DNA from: Blepharisma japonicum
Lineage: Eukaryota > Ciliophora > Heterotrichea > Heterotrichida > Blepharismidae
Assembly (NCBI GenBank): GCA_949751835.1
Contig: CATKHK010000011.1
Location: 434,327-498,326 of the forward strand
Direction: 5' to 3'
DNA length: 64,000 nucleotides
Made by a program: the position numbers and the translations under genes. Below are positions 21,067 through 31,313 of the stretch, in pieces (within the stretch, counting starts at the first letter, position 1; every line of letters begins with the position of its first letter). The notes beneath the pieces were generated by a model. It had not been told where the DNA came from and ran no database searches. It saw nothing but the letters and a program-made list of their open reading frames with translations.

Positions 21067-23286
21067 TTAGCTTCCATGACCAATTTTTAAAAGTTCAATT
21101 AAAGAATCAATGTCCTGCATAATCAGCAATTGATTATTTGAAAGATTTTTCATTTTTGCTATCGGATCATTTTTTATATATTGGTTCGTGTTTTCTTCTA
21201 TAGAAATTTCAGAATCATTAATTTGTTGGGCATTTTCAAGACCATTTTTGTTCCCATTATGCAAAATTTCTTCAATTCCTTGTTCATTTAGCCATTGTGA
21301 TTTAGTTTTTTTCTTGATGTTATTTTTGAAAGAAAAGCATTTTTTGCTATAGCCGAAGCTGGAAGGAGTTGTGCTCCCTGCATAGGAAGTTTGATGGAAA
21401 ATCCATTTTTCTTTAACATTTTTTCCTTTTATTGCATCAGATCATAGCTTAAGTAAGCTTTTCTTTTCCATTGTTGTAAAAGATTCAATTCCTAATTCAT
21501 TCCCAGTGTCCCTTTTATCAAATATAGGTGAAGCATCAATGCTAAGTCTTTGGTTTACATCAAGGGTCATATGTGGCAGGGCAAGCTCTAAAACGTGACT
21601 TTTGGCAGATTCCAGCTTTAATTTTCTGACTGCCGCAGTTTCTTTAATTTCGCATTCTTCATTAGGAAAATTTTTCAGCATTTTTAAAAAATCTGGTTTT
21701 GAGAGTATCAATAAATCTATAGATCTGGACGCCACTTGGACTGTGCCTTCTCTAGAAGTTTCATCAATAAGCTCAACTTCTCCGAAATAAGCTCCGCTAG
21801 AATAAGTCCAAAAAGTAATTCCATTTAAGGCTTTTACGTGGACTCTTCCCATATCTAAAAAATACATCTCTTCTGAGTAGTCATTTTCTCGATAAACAAA
21901 TTCTTTAAATAATAAATGGGCTGTTTTCAGCTTGGGGACGACAAAACTTAAAAAAAGCTGTTCTTTATCTTTTAAAAAATAAATTCTTTCAACTAGTTTT
22001 GTGTTTAAATGAGCAGAAATCTCAACACGAAGTCGTGCAGGAATACTTTTGAGAAGATTCTCTTGGTCAGATCATCGGGATATATTTTGATAATGAGTTC
22101 TCATAATATTTTTTTTAATTCTTTGCCGAAGCGGTATAGGAATCCTCGCAATTCTTGCAAATTCTTGAAGTGATTGAATTCTTGTTCTCAAGGATAATTC
22201 TGATGAGTCTTTTTGAGACAAAATATTTTGAATATTCCCAATCATATGAGAAAAAAAAGTGACTCCAAACCCCATAAGCATCATTGCAAAAATTTTTTCT
22301 TTATTAGTTGTTGGATGAATATCTCCGTATCCAACTGTTGTTACAGTTGCAAATGCAAAATAAATTGATGCAATATATTTCTCAAAGTAGGATTTATCAA
22401 TTAAATTAGCCTTTGCTACTCATGAATCATAGCTAAAATTTTCTAGCTTTCCCAAGTAATACCAAAGGCAGCCAGTAATATGAACCGCTACTAGCACAAT
22501 AAACATAAACTTAAACATCCTTACCATACCGCTGCTCAATTTCAGCTTATCCACAAATTCTTCAAAAAATGCTTTCGACTTCGCAAACCTCATCATTTTC
22601 ACAAGCCGAAATAACCTAAAAATCTTATAAAGCCTTGAAACTTTAACTAAATTACTGATTCCTGTAGAACTGCTACTCCCTGATAATAAATCAAAAGGAA
22701 TAAAAGAAATAACGTCTATAATAAACCATGATTTAATATAATTTTTCGCAATTTCTTTTCTACTCACAATCAGCATTTCAACTTGGTCAAAATAGGCAGA
22801 ATTAAATGTAATAAGAGTGTCCAAGAAGAATACAAAATTAACAGAAAGTTCTGTATAGAATAAAGCAGTACTTACACTGTCAATAAAACATGTAATATAA
22901 GGAGTGGCAAATCCTGTGTATAGCATAATTAAAAGCATAATAAAATTTCAATATAATTTGAACTGCCCATATGGGTGAAATAAAAATTTTGGCAATTCTT
23001 GGGTAAATAAGTCTTCTTCTACGTTCCCAAAATATTTCCTGGTAACTCCATATGTTTGGATATCCTTTGACATCAAATTTAGCCTAGCTACTATTAGAAC
23101 TATATGTCTCATTCGGTTTCACAGAAATTTTGTCCTTTCACTTGAATATTCGACTGGATAGCTTTCGTAATCTTGGTTTCGAAAATCAGTCTCTCTGTTA
23201 ATTGTATAAGCTGGTGATGTGCTATTTATTTCTGTATTCTCTTGTGCGATACTTAAAGCGTGATATTTGTGTAAAACATTATGCAT
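21067..23286 (-). CDS. Voltage-gated K+ channel with cyclic-nucleotide-binding domain (EAG/CNG type)
   Basis: 739 aa in one exon with several TGA Trp codons. Six-helix core from about residue 110: S1-S3, an S4 with regularly spaced basic residues (LVKVSRLYKIFRLFRLVK), pore with TVTTVGYGDI, the K+ selectivity filter. A C-linker and cyclic-nucleotide-binding-like fold follow (FREF-type: HLLFKEFVYREND; YFGEVELIDE). The CNBD keeps GEVEL but not the usual Arg-Thr-Ala phosphate cassette (it reads SREGTVQV), so nucleotide binding is doubtful, as in EAG channels. A charged 180-residue tail follows. Likely acts in ciliary or cortical membrane excitability. Confidence 0.94.
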
Positions 23287-23647
23287 TTATAAATTATTCA
23301 GATTTTTTATAGTTTTTAAATGGAAACTGATAAAAAGCTGAGTTTTGGAATTTACTCGAATAATTTTGAAGATGGACAGTTATTGTTGATGCATTTTTTT
23401 GAATTTTTCAATATTTTTAAAAATAATTTTGACTCTTAATAACTTTCACACTACTTAAATTCAACATATTTAATTTCATTTTACAACTATCCCATACTTT
23501 GATTTGAATTAGGGCTATAGTCACGAGCGCCTACGCCGATGACCTCATCTTAAGCTTATTTAATTAGCCTAAGGGTAAGATTGTATGTTTATTTTTCTCC
23601 GTCGCTTTATCCAAAACAGAATTTAGGCTATATCTATTAGCTAAAAA
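23287..23647. other. Intergenic with a GC-rich patch
   Basis: 361 bp of AT-rich DNA, but 23511-23550 is locally G/C-rich (TAGGGCTATAGTCACGAGCG and on), unlike anything around it. No ORF fits. It may be a small RNA gene or a repeat fragment; not identified. Confidence 0.5.
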
Positions 23648-26444
23648 TTATTTTTCATTTATTTTAAATTTTTTATAAGCTCTCCATTCAGACGAGGCAT
23701 ATATATCACACAATAATTCATTTTTGTCTTCATTTGGTTTCTGGATGGCTAAACTACTGGTTTTGGTCTTTTTCTTGCGGGATATTTTTCTTTTTTTAGT
23801 GCTTTCTTGAGAATTTGCTTTAGTAGTTGTGGCTTGGGTGTTTTGAGAAAGGCAGCTCTCTACTCTTTTGTGAAATCCTCGCTGGGTGAGATAGCTAGAA
23901 ACTGTATTAAAAAGAAAATCTTCAGGCATAGTCTCTTTACGGTCACCAGGCTCATCATCAAATGAGTGAATTGCTAAATCTATGTTATTTCTGACTGAAA
24001 GAGCGGTGGCTGGTCTTTTATGTACAAGTAATGGTGATGATAAAGGATTCTCAGTTCTTATCACTCTTGTGGAACCAGAAGTGGGCCGGGTTGATAGAAT
24101 TGACCGGGCACTTACGGATGATCTTAAAGTTGCTCCTGTTTTTTCAGAAGCAGATTTTTTAGAAGATAATGGACGAATTGGGATTTTTGATAATTTAGGA
24201 GATATCTTAGGAGACTCTTTAGGGCTTTTTGCTTCAAATGTAGCATATTTTTTAAGAGTTTGGATCGGCATGTTGTAAATTAATTTTTCAGGGATAGTTG
24301 GAGTATAAAACCCACTGATTTCTGCAGATGTATTAAGTAGTTTAGAACTGCCCTCGTCTTTATAGTTTTCTTCAAATACTTCCATTCAAGAATCCGGAAG
24401 TGCATCTGACGAAAAATAAGAGTTCCCAGGGAGGTATACAGAATTGTATTTTATAATGTCAATTGGAAGCTTTTTTAAGTTCATTATATGGTCACATACT
24501 AATCCAGAAATAAAATTAATATTTATCATTGCTTTTGCTTTATTAAACAGAGTAGTCGATTTCATTTGTGTCAAAGAATCATTTACACTCATTTCACAAG
24601 AAAATAGTCCTAGTGCTTTTGTGGAGCCTGTTGCAATAATTTTATTCCCCGACACATCATCAGATACCAAAATTTGTAAATTTTCTGTTTCTGATAATAA
24701 TCTTACATGATTATTATCAGTTGCGTAAAAATAAATTAAATGCAAATTCGAAAGATTTATCAAGCCAGAGTCTTGGTTTTGCAGCTTAAAATAAAATGCT
24801 TTATCCAAAAATTTGAAATGAATATAAAATGCTTTATTTCGAAAACTCATTTGTTTTGATAATAATTCTAATGATTTAAAGTAAAGCATTATTCTTCATT
24901 GGAATACTTTATTGGGCAAAAATGGAGGGTGTTTGTAATCAAGCTTTTTTGATAGATCTTCAAACTCAACAGAAATATTTACATATTCAGCCAATTTATT
25001 TTCTGCTTCAATTAATTCATATTCTTGCAGAATCAACATATAGCAAAGTTTACAAATTCTTACTGAGTGGCTTAAAAAGTCGCTACTTAAAATACGGATA
25101 TGCGATATTTTTAAACCTTTTCGTCCTTGTTTTCTGATATGTCTTTTATATAGCAAAAGCATTTTAAATGGCAAAGAATGTGAGAGATCTGTGTTTTTAA
25201 ACGGCAATAAGCATAGTTTGCAGTGAATGGAACTTAATAGTTGGTCTTTGGTTTCTTCTAAATATTCCTTTAATAAAGGCTGAGATTTGGAGCTTTTTAA
25301 TTTTATTTTTATTTCTTTGGTTATTGTGCTGTTATAATCTAGGTTAAAACCTTTACATTCTAAGAATCAAATTTTACCTGATTGGTCCTTTACAAAATCA
25401 AGCACAATTTCTTCAATTCTGACACTGTGAGAAATCTGTAAAAAAGTTACAATGTTTTTTGCATATTTTTGATATTCAGCAATTGCCATCCCGTGAATAA
25501 GAGAGATATCAAAACCATTCAATATCCCAGTACATAAGCAAACTTTAGCTTGAGTAAATTTTTCATAAGAGCTTAAACTGCTAGATATACAATATGCATG
25601 TGAAGCCTTAGTCACTTTTGTTGTATTTATATAGAATAATCTTGTAATGGTTGGTCTATCATTATTACATTTTATATATCTTTGAATCATAACTCCACTA
25701 ACTAATGCGTTTTTTAAGAGTTTATCATGTAATTCCATCTGTGATAACGCATTAGACTCCAATTCAATTAATTCTTTTTTTCTTCTGAGCACAGCAGCCA
25801 CATTTAAAGGCTCATAATAAAATTGCTTCAGCTCTTCATATGCTTGCATCTTGGTATATTCTTGAGAACTCATTAATATCCCTGTTGTCTCATCTGTATA
25901 AATCCAATAAGACTGTGACTCCAAAATATAAAATGCTCTTGGAAAATTTATTTTTAGCCTAGAGGACGTTGTTTTTACATTTTTAAGTAACGCTTCGAAA
26001 AAATAGAAACCAGGTAAAAAAGGAGATTTTGAATATTTAGGGTCATCTGGGATAAAATTTATTTTAGAATAAGCTTTATCATGCATTCTTTTTAAAAAAA
26101 TTTCTTCTTTTAAGGCAAGTTGCTCTTTTAAAAGCATTTCTTTTTGGTATTTTTCGTTCATTTGCTCGCGATATTGGAGAGATTTAAGTCTTTGGAGCTC
26201 AGAATAATTTTTCATGTAAACGTCTCTTCAGTCATTTTTGCCATCATGCTCTCCATTATGGTCAAGTCCTGTGAAAGTCATTATTCTTTCTGACTTTAAT
26301 TGCTTTTTAAGCATGTATTCATATTCAGGATGGTCATCAAGCCCTTGCTGAATAGTTTATTACCGGAATATCGATTTCTTGATTTGCTTCTGTGAGGAAA
26401 ACTGTTCGGGGAAGATCACTTGAAGTTTCAGGAGCAATGTCCAT
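23648..26444 (-). CDS. Large unknown protein with CxxC pairs
   Basis: 926 aa after a 16-nt intron; four long stretches are joined by TGA Trp codons at 24386, 24894, 25366 and 26223. Start MDIAPETSSDLPRT at 26444. Regions: Lys/Glu-rich helix (about 85-130), a compact region with FYFFEALLKN, GFYF and LEYCKGFN-like segments, a pair of CxxC knuckles (HCKLCLLPF about 385 and ICKLCYMLI about 440) that could bind zinc, and after about 690 a basic, Ser/Pro-rich disordered tail ending KKRKISRKKKTKTSS. I know no named family. Confidence 0.82.
26348..26363 (-). other. 16-nt intron
   Basis: GTAATAAACTATTCAG, phase 0, joins EIDIP to QGLDDHPEYEY. Its candidate branch A is at position 11 instead of 10. Confidence 0.85.
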
Positions 26445-26787
26445 TTTATTTGAAGATCGGTTAAATTTTAGTTTAGAGATCAAAATGAAATAAATAGTCT
26501 TTATAAGGATTTTTGGTTTTATTTAAATTTATAAATTCACAATCATTAAAATAAGTGAGGCATCAAGACACAATAATGCTATAAAATTTATAGGTGAAAC
26601 AAATTACAAAATTACTCTTATAAAATAGCAAACCCGCTTTAGTTTCATATGATAGCCATAAGTAATATCACAAATATTTGAAATAAAGGCCCTATAATCT
26701 AAAAATAAAATTCTGAAAAAATAAATTTCATGCTATACAAATGTTTCCATCTATTCCAAGGGTAAATAAATTTAAATTTGTCTAAAT
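26445..26787. other. Divergent intergenic region, 343 bp
   Basis: AT-rich; nothing beyond presumed promoters is seen. Confidence 0.6.
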
Positions 26788-27123
26788 ATGGGCTGTTGCC
26801 AATTTCACAGATTCGAAAGAACAGAACTTGTACTGCTTCCAGCAAATATTGAAAGTATGAAAGTTATAGAAGATGAATTCGACGATATTAGTCTGAATTC
26901 CCATCAAGATTCTCAAATATTTGAGCCTATAACAGAGGATAAGACACAATTTCATATAAGGTCTATTTCAAGCGTCAGCACTAGATCTCTGGGTTCTTCT
27001 CTTTATAGAAATGAGTTTGAACTAGCGTTTCTAGTGTCACCTAGCTCTATAAGAGCGAGCTTAAATGATAGCATGTTTTTTAATCAAATGATTGAAGCAA
27101 ATAAAAAATCACTCCAAGACTAA
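26788..27123 (+). CDS. Small protein with MGCC lipid-anchor signal
   Basis: 111 aa, no family known. It begins MGCC, the pattern of N-myristoylation at Gly2 with palmitoylation of Cys3/Cys4, so membrane attachment is likely. The rest is Ser-rich and acidic with RSISSVSTRSLGSS, a possible phosphorylation cluster. Followed directly by TAA. Confidence 0.65.
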   Translation: MGCCQFHRFERTELVLLPANIESMKVIEDEFDDISLNSHQDSQIFEPITEDKTQFHIRSISSVSTRSLGSSLYRNEFELAFLVSPSSIRASLNDSMFFNQMIEANKKSLQD

Positions 27124-27831
27124 AGATTAAGCTATTGAAATCAATACTCGAGTGTTAATAAATAAACCAACAGTTTTGGCTAATAACAGTGCTTTATTCT
27201 AGTTTGCATAAAAATAAAATTATTTCTCAGAATGCCTATTAGGTGTTTAGGGTTTATTAATATTCATCAATATTTATCATTAAATTAAAGATATAGGCAA
27301 TAGAAATATAAAAAAATTATGAGAATAAATCAGAAGCAAGAGTATCAGAATTAAATGAAAATATATAGGCTGAAAATATGTCTGAAAGGATTTTGAAAGT
27401 AAAGGATTATGGCGCTCATATTTATTGCTTCAAATCAATGATAATTTTAATAAAATGCATTCTTATAATGAGAACTTAAAATAACTTGAAAGAAATTGCC
27501 CTATAATTTAAAGTCACTCTCTGATTTTTATTTTAATATTAAATAAATAAGAAAGTAGGTCTTAGCAGACCTAGACATTATAGTTCACTGGGAGTTAATA
27601 CTTTAGTTATATAAAAAAATTCCTTCTCTTTATTATAAACTTCGATCAAGCATTTTGTATAAAATACATTTTTAAATATTAATATTGATTTATTTTATAA
27701 AATATTAATTTAAATTATTAAGCGATTCTGTGTGATGATTATTTTAGTAATTTATCATTTAGCCTTTTAGCAGAAATTACTATAAAGTTATAAACTAAAG
27801 AATTTTTGATTTTACTTTATAAATTTGTAAT
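27124..27831. other. Intergenic, 708 bp, with hairpin
   Basis: AT-rich. A short + stretch near 27325-27400 (NKSEARVSELNEN-like reading) could be a gene remnant but has stops. A perfect 7-bp stem with a TAGC loop lies at 27556-27573. No gene supported. Confidence 0.5.
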
Positions 27832-28143
27832 TTAAGGATTATTCTCAATAAAATTTTTGATTCTTGCCAAAAGTTCTTCTTTAGCTTTAGGAGGAACAGT
27901 AGCCCTCGCTCGAGGTTTCAATTCTTCAACAAGATCAGCCACTGTTATTCTGTCTAATCCTTTATTTCTGATCAACTCTGTTTAATAATTACCTTTGCAA
28001 TAATTTTTAAGCTCATCTTTCCATCCACTTTCTACAAGTTTTTGACGCAAGTATTCTAGTAATCTTTCTTTTTCTCCAGTTTCAATAAGTCTTTGCTCTA
28101 TGGCAGCTTTTCTTTGTTGTAAGTTTAGCTCTTGTTGATTCAT
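27832..28143 (-). CDS. ENY2: ENY2/Sus1, TREX-2 and SAGA DUB subunit
   Basis: 98 aa after a 15-nt intron, the normal length of ENY2. Reads [74 protein letters not shown], close to animal ENY2 from end to end. ENY2/Sus1 belongs to the SAGA deubiquitinase module and to TREX-2 at nuclear pores, linking transcription with mRNA export. Missed by simple ORF calling because the intron splits it. Confidence 0.95.
27978..27992 (-). other. 15-nt intron in ENY2
   Basis: GTAATTATTAAACAG. It contains an in-frame TAA; removal joins KNYCK to ELIRNKGL exactly as in the family. Confidence 0.96.
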
Positions 28144-28532
28144 ATTATAACAGCTGACATATTTCTTAAAGAAAAATATTTAATTCGGGACTTAAGGAAT
28201 TTAATTTTTAATGTTTCTTAGCCCTTTTACTATATTCAAAGCTATTAATTTAAGATGAAACTTATGAAACTCATTAAACCCATTTAATTTTTTTTGATCT
28301 TGCTTAATAAATCTTCTCTTCTAAATAATTAATTATAATTTATGCTAGAATATGAAGCATAAAAATGCTTAGTATAAAAAACTCTCCTGTATAAATACAC
28401 TTTATAGTGTGGGTTTTATGCTATGGCTAAATACCATATCTGCACAAAAACTAAAGATTAAAATCAAAATGCTATTATTATCTAAATGCTCGATTTATCA
28501 AATAATTATAAGAAATTTTGATATTTATAGAA
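28144..28532. other. Divergent intergenic region, 389 bp
   Basis: AT-rich spacer between ENY2 and the RING-like gene. Nothing further is seen. Confidence 0.6.
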
Positions 28533-31232
28533 ATGTCAAGCTCTAGCAATCAATACAGCAGCGATTCTGATGAGTCTATAGAAGAAACCATTAGTCTTCC
28601 AGCAGGGCAAACTTTTGGCACTGCTCCTCAGGTAGCGATGCATCCTCAGGAGCTTTCAGGTCCCAACATAATCGCCAATCCAGGAATAAATACTCAACCA
28701 AATATTCCGCCTCCACCTTTCAATATGCCTCAAAGAGCCCCTCAAAATTTCCCTCCTCCTCCACCTCTTGTCCCCAGCCAAAATATTCCAAAATTTAATC
28801 CATCTATTCCTCCATCACAGACCCCAGTCTCTACAAATCCAATCCAAATAACTCCATTGAACATGCCTCGTCCAGGTAATTTTCCTATACCTGTTAAGCC
28901 TCCACAACAAGGTGATTTAAAGATGTCTGCATTGCCAGCTAAATTTGTAATCCCAAGTCCTCCAATTATTAATCCAACTTCTATTATACCTGCCAAAAAT
29001 GAGCCAAAAATGCCTGCTTCTCAGCCAATAAATGCAAAAAGTGTCAGCTCTAGCTCTGATTCTGATTCTGATTCTGATTCAGACACTGAAACTTATAATC
29101 ATAAGCCTCAAGAATTTAAGGCTCAAATTCCAGGAATGAAACCTCAAGCTTTCAATTCTCCTGTTCCTCAAGCTTTTAATCCTCCAGTGCCTAAGGCTTT
29201 CAATCCTCCACCTCAACCAGTTATTAATCCTCCTAATCTTGTAGCTTTTAATCCTCCTCCTAGCATTTTTAATTTTCAGCCTCCTCCAGCTTTTAACCCT
29301 CAAATGCAGCCAAATCTACCAGTCTCTCAATTTCCACTTCCTCCAAAAATGACAGGAAATATCCCTATAATTAACCCAAAAGTGCAGTCCTTAGAAGTTA
29401 AATCTAATACGTCTAGTTCTGATTCTGAGTCTGAGGTAGAAGTAACTATAGAAAATGAAAATCCTTATGCAACTCAGCCTGCGTTAAGTAGTCCAGCTCC
29501 ATTTCTAGGCAATCAGAAAATTCCTCCAAAGCAACCGAATAATCAATTTAATCCAATAAGTCAGCCTCCACCTTTGAAGCCTACTAAAGAGCTTGATAAA
29601 GCTCCTGTAAATTTGCCGCCCTCATTAGTAAACTTTGACCCTTCAAAACAAAATAAACCAATAAATCAGCCTCCAAGCCTAGTTAATCCATCTCCACCAA
29701 TTGAGCCTATAAAAAACGAGCCTGCAAAAGAGCTTGATAAATCTTCAAAACCTGCAAATCAGCAGCCCCTATCAATAAATTTTGACCTTTCAAAGCCAAT
29801 TAAATCAATAAATCAGGCTCAAAGCCAAACTACAGCACCTACACCTTCTGACCCTCCAAAGCCAATTAAATCAATAAATCAGCCTCCAAGTCAAATTAAT
29901 GCGCCTCCACCTTTTGAGCCTATAAAAAAAGTGCCTGAAAAAGAACAGGATAAATTTCCTAAGCCTGCAAATCAGCCACCATCACTTAATCTTCCAGCTT
30001 TTGAAAATTTTAAACCTCCTCCTTCAATTGCAAATTTGCCTGCACCGAATCCAGCTATATTTAATCCTCCTCCAGTAATCCTCAAGCCAGTTCCTGCCCA
30101 AGAAATTAAGCCTCAATCTAATGTAAGCCTTTCTTCTAGTTCAAGCGAAAGTGAATATGAAGAAGCTATTTCAGATACACGGGGAGAAAAAATAAATAAA
30201 GTTAGCAAAGAGCAGTATTTCACAACAATTTCAAAAATAACTGAAATGTTGCCACATCTTTTAAACCACCGTCAGATGTTCCTCTGCAAGTATAGCAATG
30301 GCATATACAGCAAACTATGCAATCTTGTTACAAATGCCCCTGACCCTTTGAAATCGTCATTTTCTGTCCTTTTGTCTTCTTTTAATTGTGATAGATGCGG
30401 AAGAGAGTTTTATGAAGGGGTCACTGCTTGCAATCATAAATTGTGTAAGATCTGCGCTATTGAAGGACTTAAAAAATACACAAATTGCTATATACTTTTA
30501 ACTTCCAATGAAGAAGAGCAATACCATCAGATGTGTCCAAAATGCAAAAAAAAGCTATCTGAAATTGATATAAAAAATATTATAGGCGATCAATTTGATT
30601 TTTATGACAGAAATCGGCAAGAAAGGCAAGCTGAGCAAGATAGAATAAATCAAGCTACAAAACAGTATAAACAAACCAAGCAAGAAACAGCTGGCTCATC
30701 AATTTTATGTTTTTCTTGCAAAAGACCGCTAATAAATGAATTATGCTTTCAAAAAGATATATGCAAGCATCAATGCAAAGAGTGCTTAGCTTCAGATATG
30801 CGGCGTGGAAAAACAAAATGCCCAGTCTGCCAAGCAGTTTATTCCCTAGAAATTGCAAGCGAGCAAGGTACATGTGAAGGCTGCAAAAATACAGTGTATT
30901 ATGTAGGAAATTATTTAACAACTGTATGCGATGATCACATGCTATGCAGCTACTGCTTAAATGAAAGCTACAATGCAATGAAGTGCAAAGTCTGTGGCAA
31001 GAAATTTGATTCAGCTTCTCTTAACAAATTTGCCAAAATTTTGTACGCAAAATGTGCAATCTGTAATAGAAGAAAAGAAAGGGACTATTTCATTTTGAAA
31101 GACTGTTGTAACGACGATATATGCATAGAATGCCAAACAACCAATAAAGTTTCCTGCATTAAGTGCAGAAGCAAACTAGGGGACTGGGCTATTCAGCAAA
31201 TACAATTCATAACTGCAGCTCAAAATAACTAA
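28533..31232 (+). CDS. Proline-rich protein with C-terminal RING-like Cys-rich domains
   Basis: 899 aa. Residues 1-545 are low-complexity, rich in Pro, Asn and Phe (many FNPP, PPPxF), with three or four Ser/Asp/Glu clusters such as SSSDSDSDSDSD. From about 600 come four Cys/His clusters: CDRCGREFYEGVTACNHKLCKIC with CPKCKKK; CFSCKRP with CKHQCKEC and CPVC; CEGCKN with CYCLN-like CSYC and CKVCGKK; CAICNRRK with CCNDDICIEC and CIKCRSKLG. They look like successive RING or degenerate RING/zinc-knuckle units, suggesting an E3 ubiquitin ligase or zinc scaffold. I took ATG 28533 (MSSSSNQYSS). Target unknown. Confidence 0.85.
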   Translation: MSSSSNQYSSDSDESIEETISLPAGQTFGTAPQVAMHPQELSGPNIIANPGINTQPNIPPPPFNMPQRAPQNFPPPPPLVPSQNIPKFNPSIPPSQTPVSTNPIQITPLNMPRPGNFPIPVKPPQQGDLKMSALPAKFVIPSPPIINPTSIIPAKNEPKMPASQPINAKSVSSSSDSDSDSDSDTETYNHKPQEFKAQIPGMKPQAFNSPVPQAFNPPVPKAFNPPPQPVINPPNLVAFNPPPSIFNFQPPPAFNPQMQPNLPVSQFPLPPKMTGNIPIINPKVQSLEVKSNTSSSDSESEVEVTIENENPYATQPALSSPAPFLGNQKIPPKQPNNQFNPISQPPPLKPTKELDKAPVNLPPSLVNFDPSKQNKPINQPPSLVNPSPPIEPIKNEPAKELDKSSKPANQQPLSINFDLSKPIKSINQAQSQTTAPTPSDPPKPIKSINQPPSQINAPPPFEPIKKVPEKEQDKFPKPANQPPSLNLPAFENFKPPPSIANLPAPNPAIFNPPPVILKPVPAQEIKPQSNVSLSSSSSESEYEEAISDTRGEKINKVSKEQYFTTISKITEMLPHLLNHRQMFLCKYSNGIYSKLCNLVTNAPDPLKSSFSVLLSSFNCDRCGREFYEGVTACNHKLCKICAIEGLKKYTNCYILLTSNEEEQYHQMCPKCKKKLSEIDIKNIIGDQFDFYDRNRQERQAEQDRINQATKQYKQTKQETAGSSILCFSCKRPLINELCFQKDICKHQCKECLASDMRRGKTKCPVCQAVYSLEIASEQGTCEGCKNTVYYVGNYLTTVCDDHMLCSYCLNESYNAMKCKVCGKKFDSASLNKFAKILYAKCAICNRRKERDYFILKDCCNDDICIECQTTNKVSCIKCRSKLGDWAIQQIQFITAAQNN

Positions 31233-31313
31233 AACTTTTTATAATAATATTTTAATTTTTCTTAAAATGTGGGGTTTTCATACTCTACATATAGCCGGGC
31301 TTATTAATTCAAA

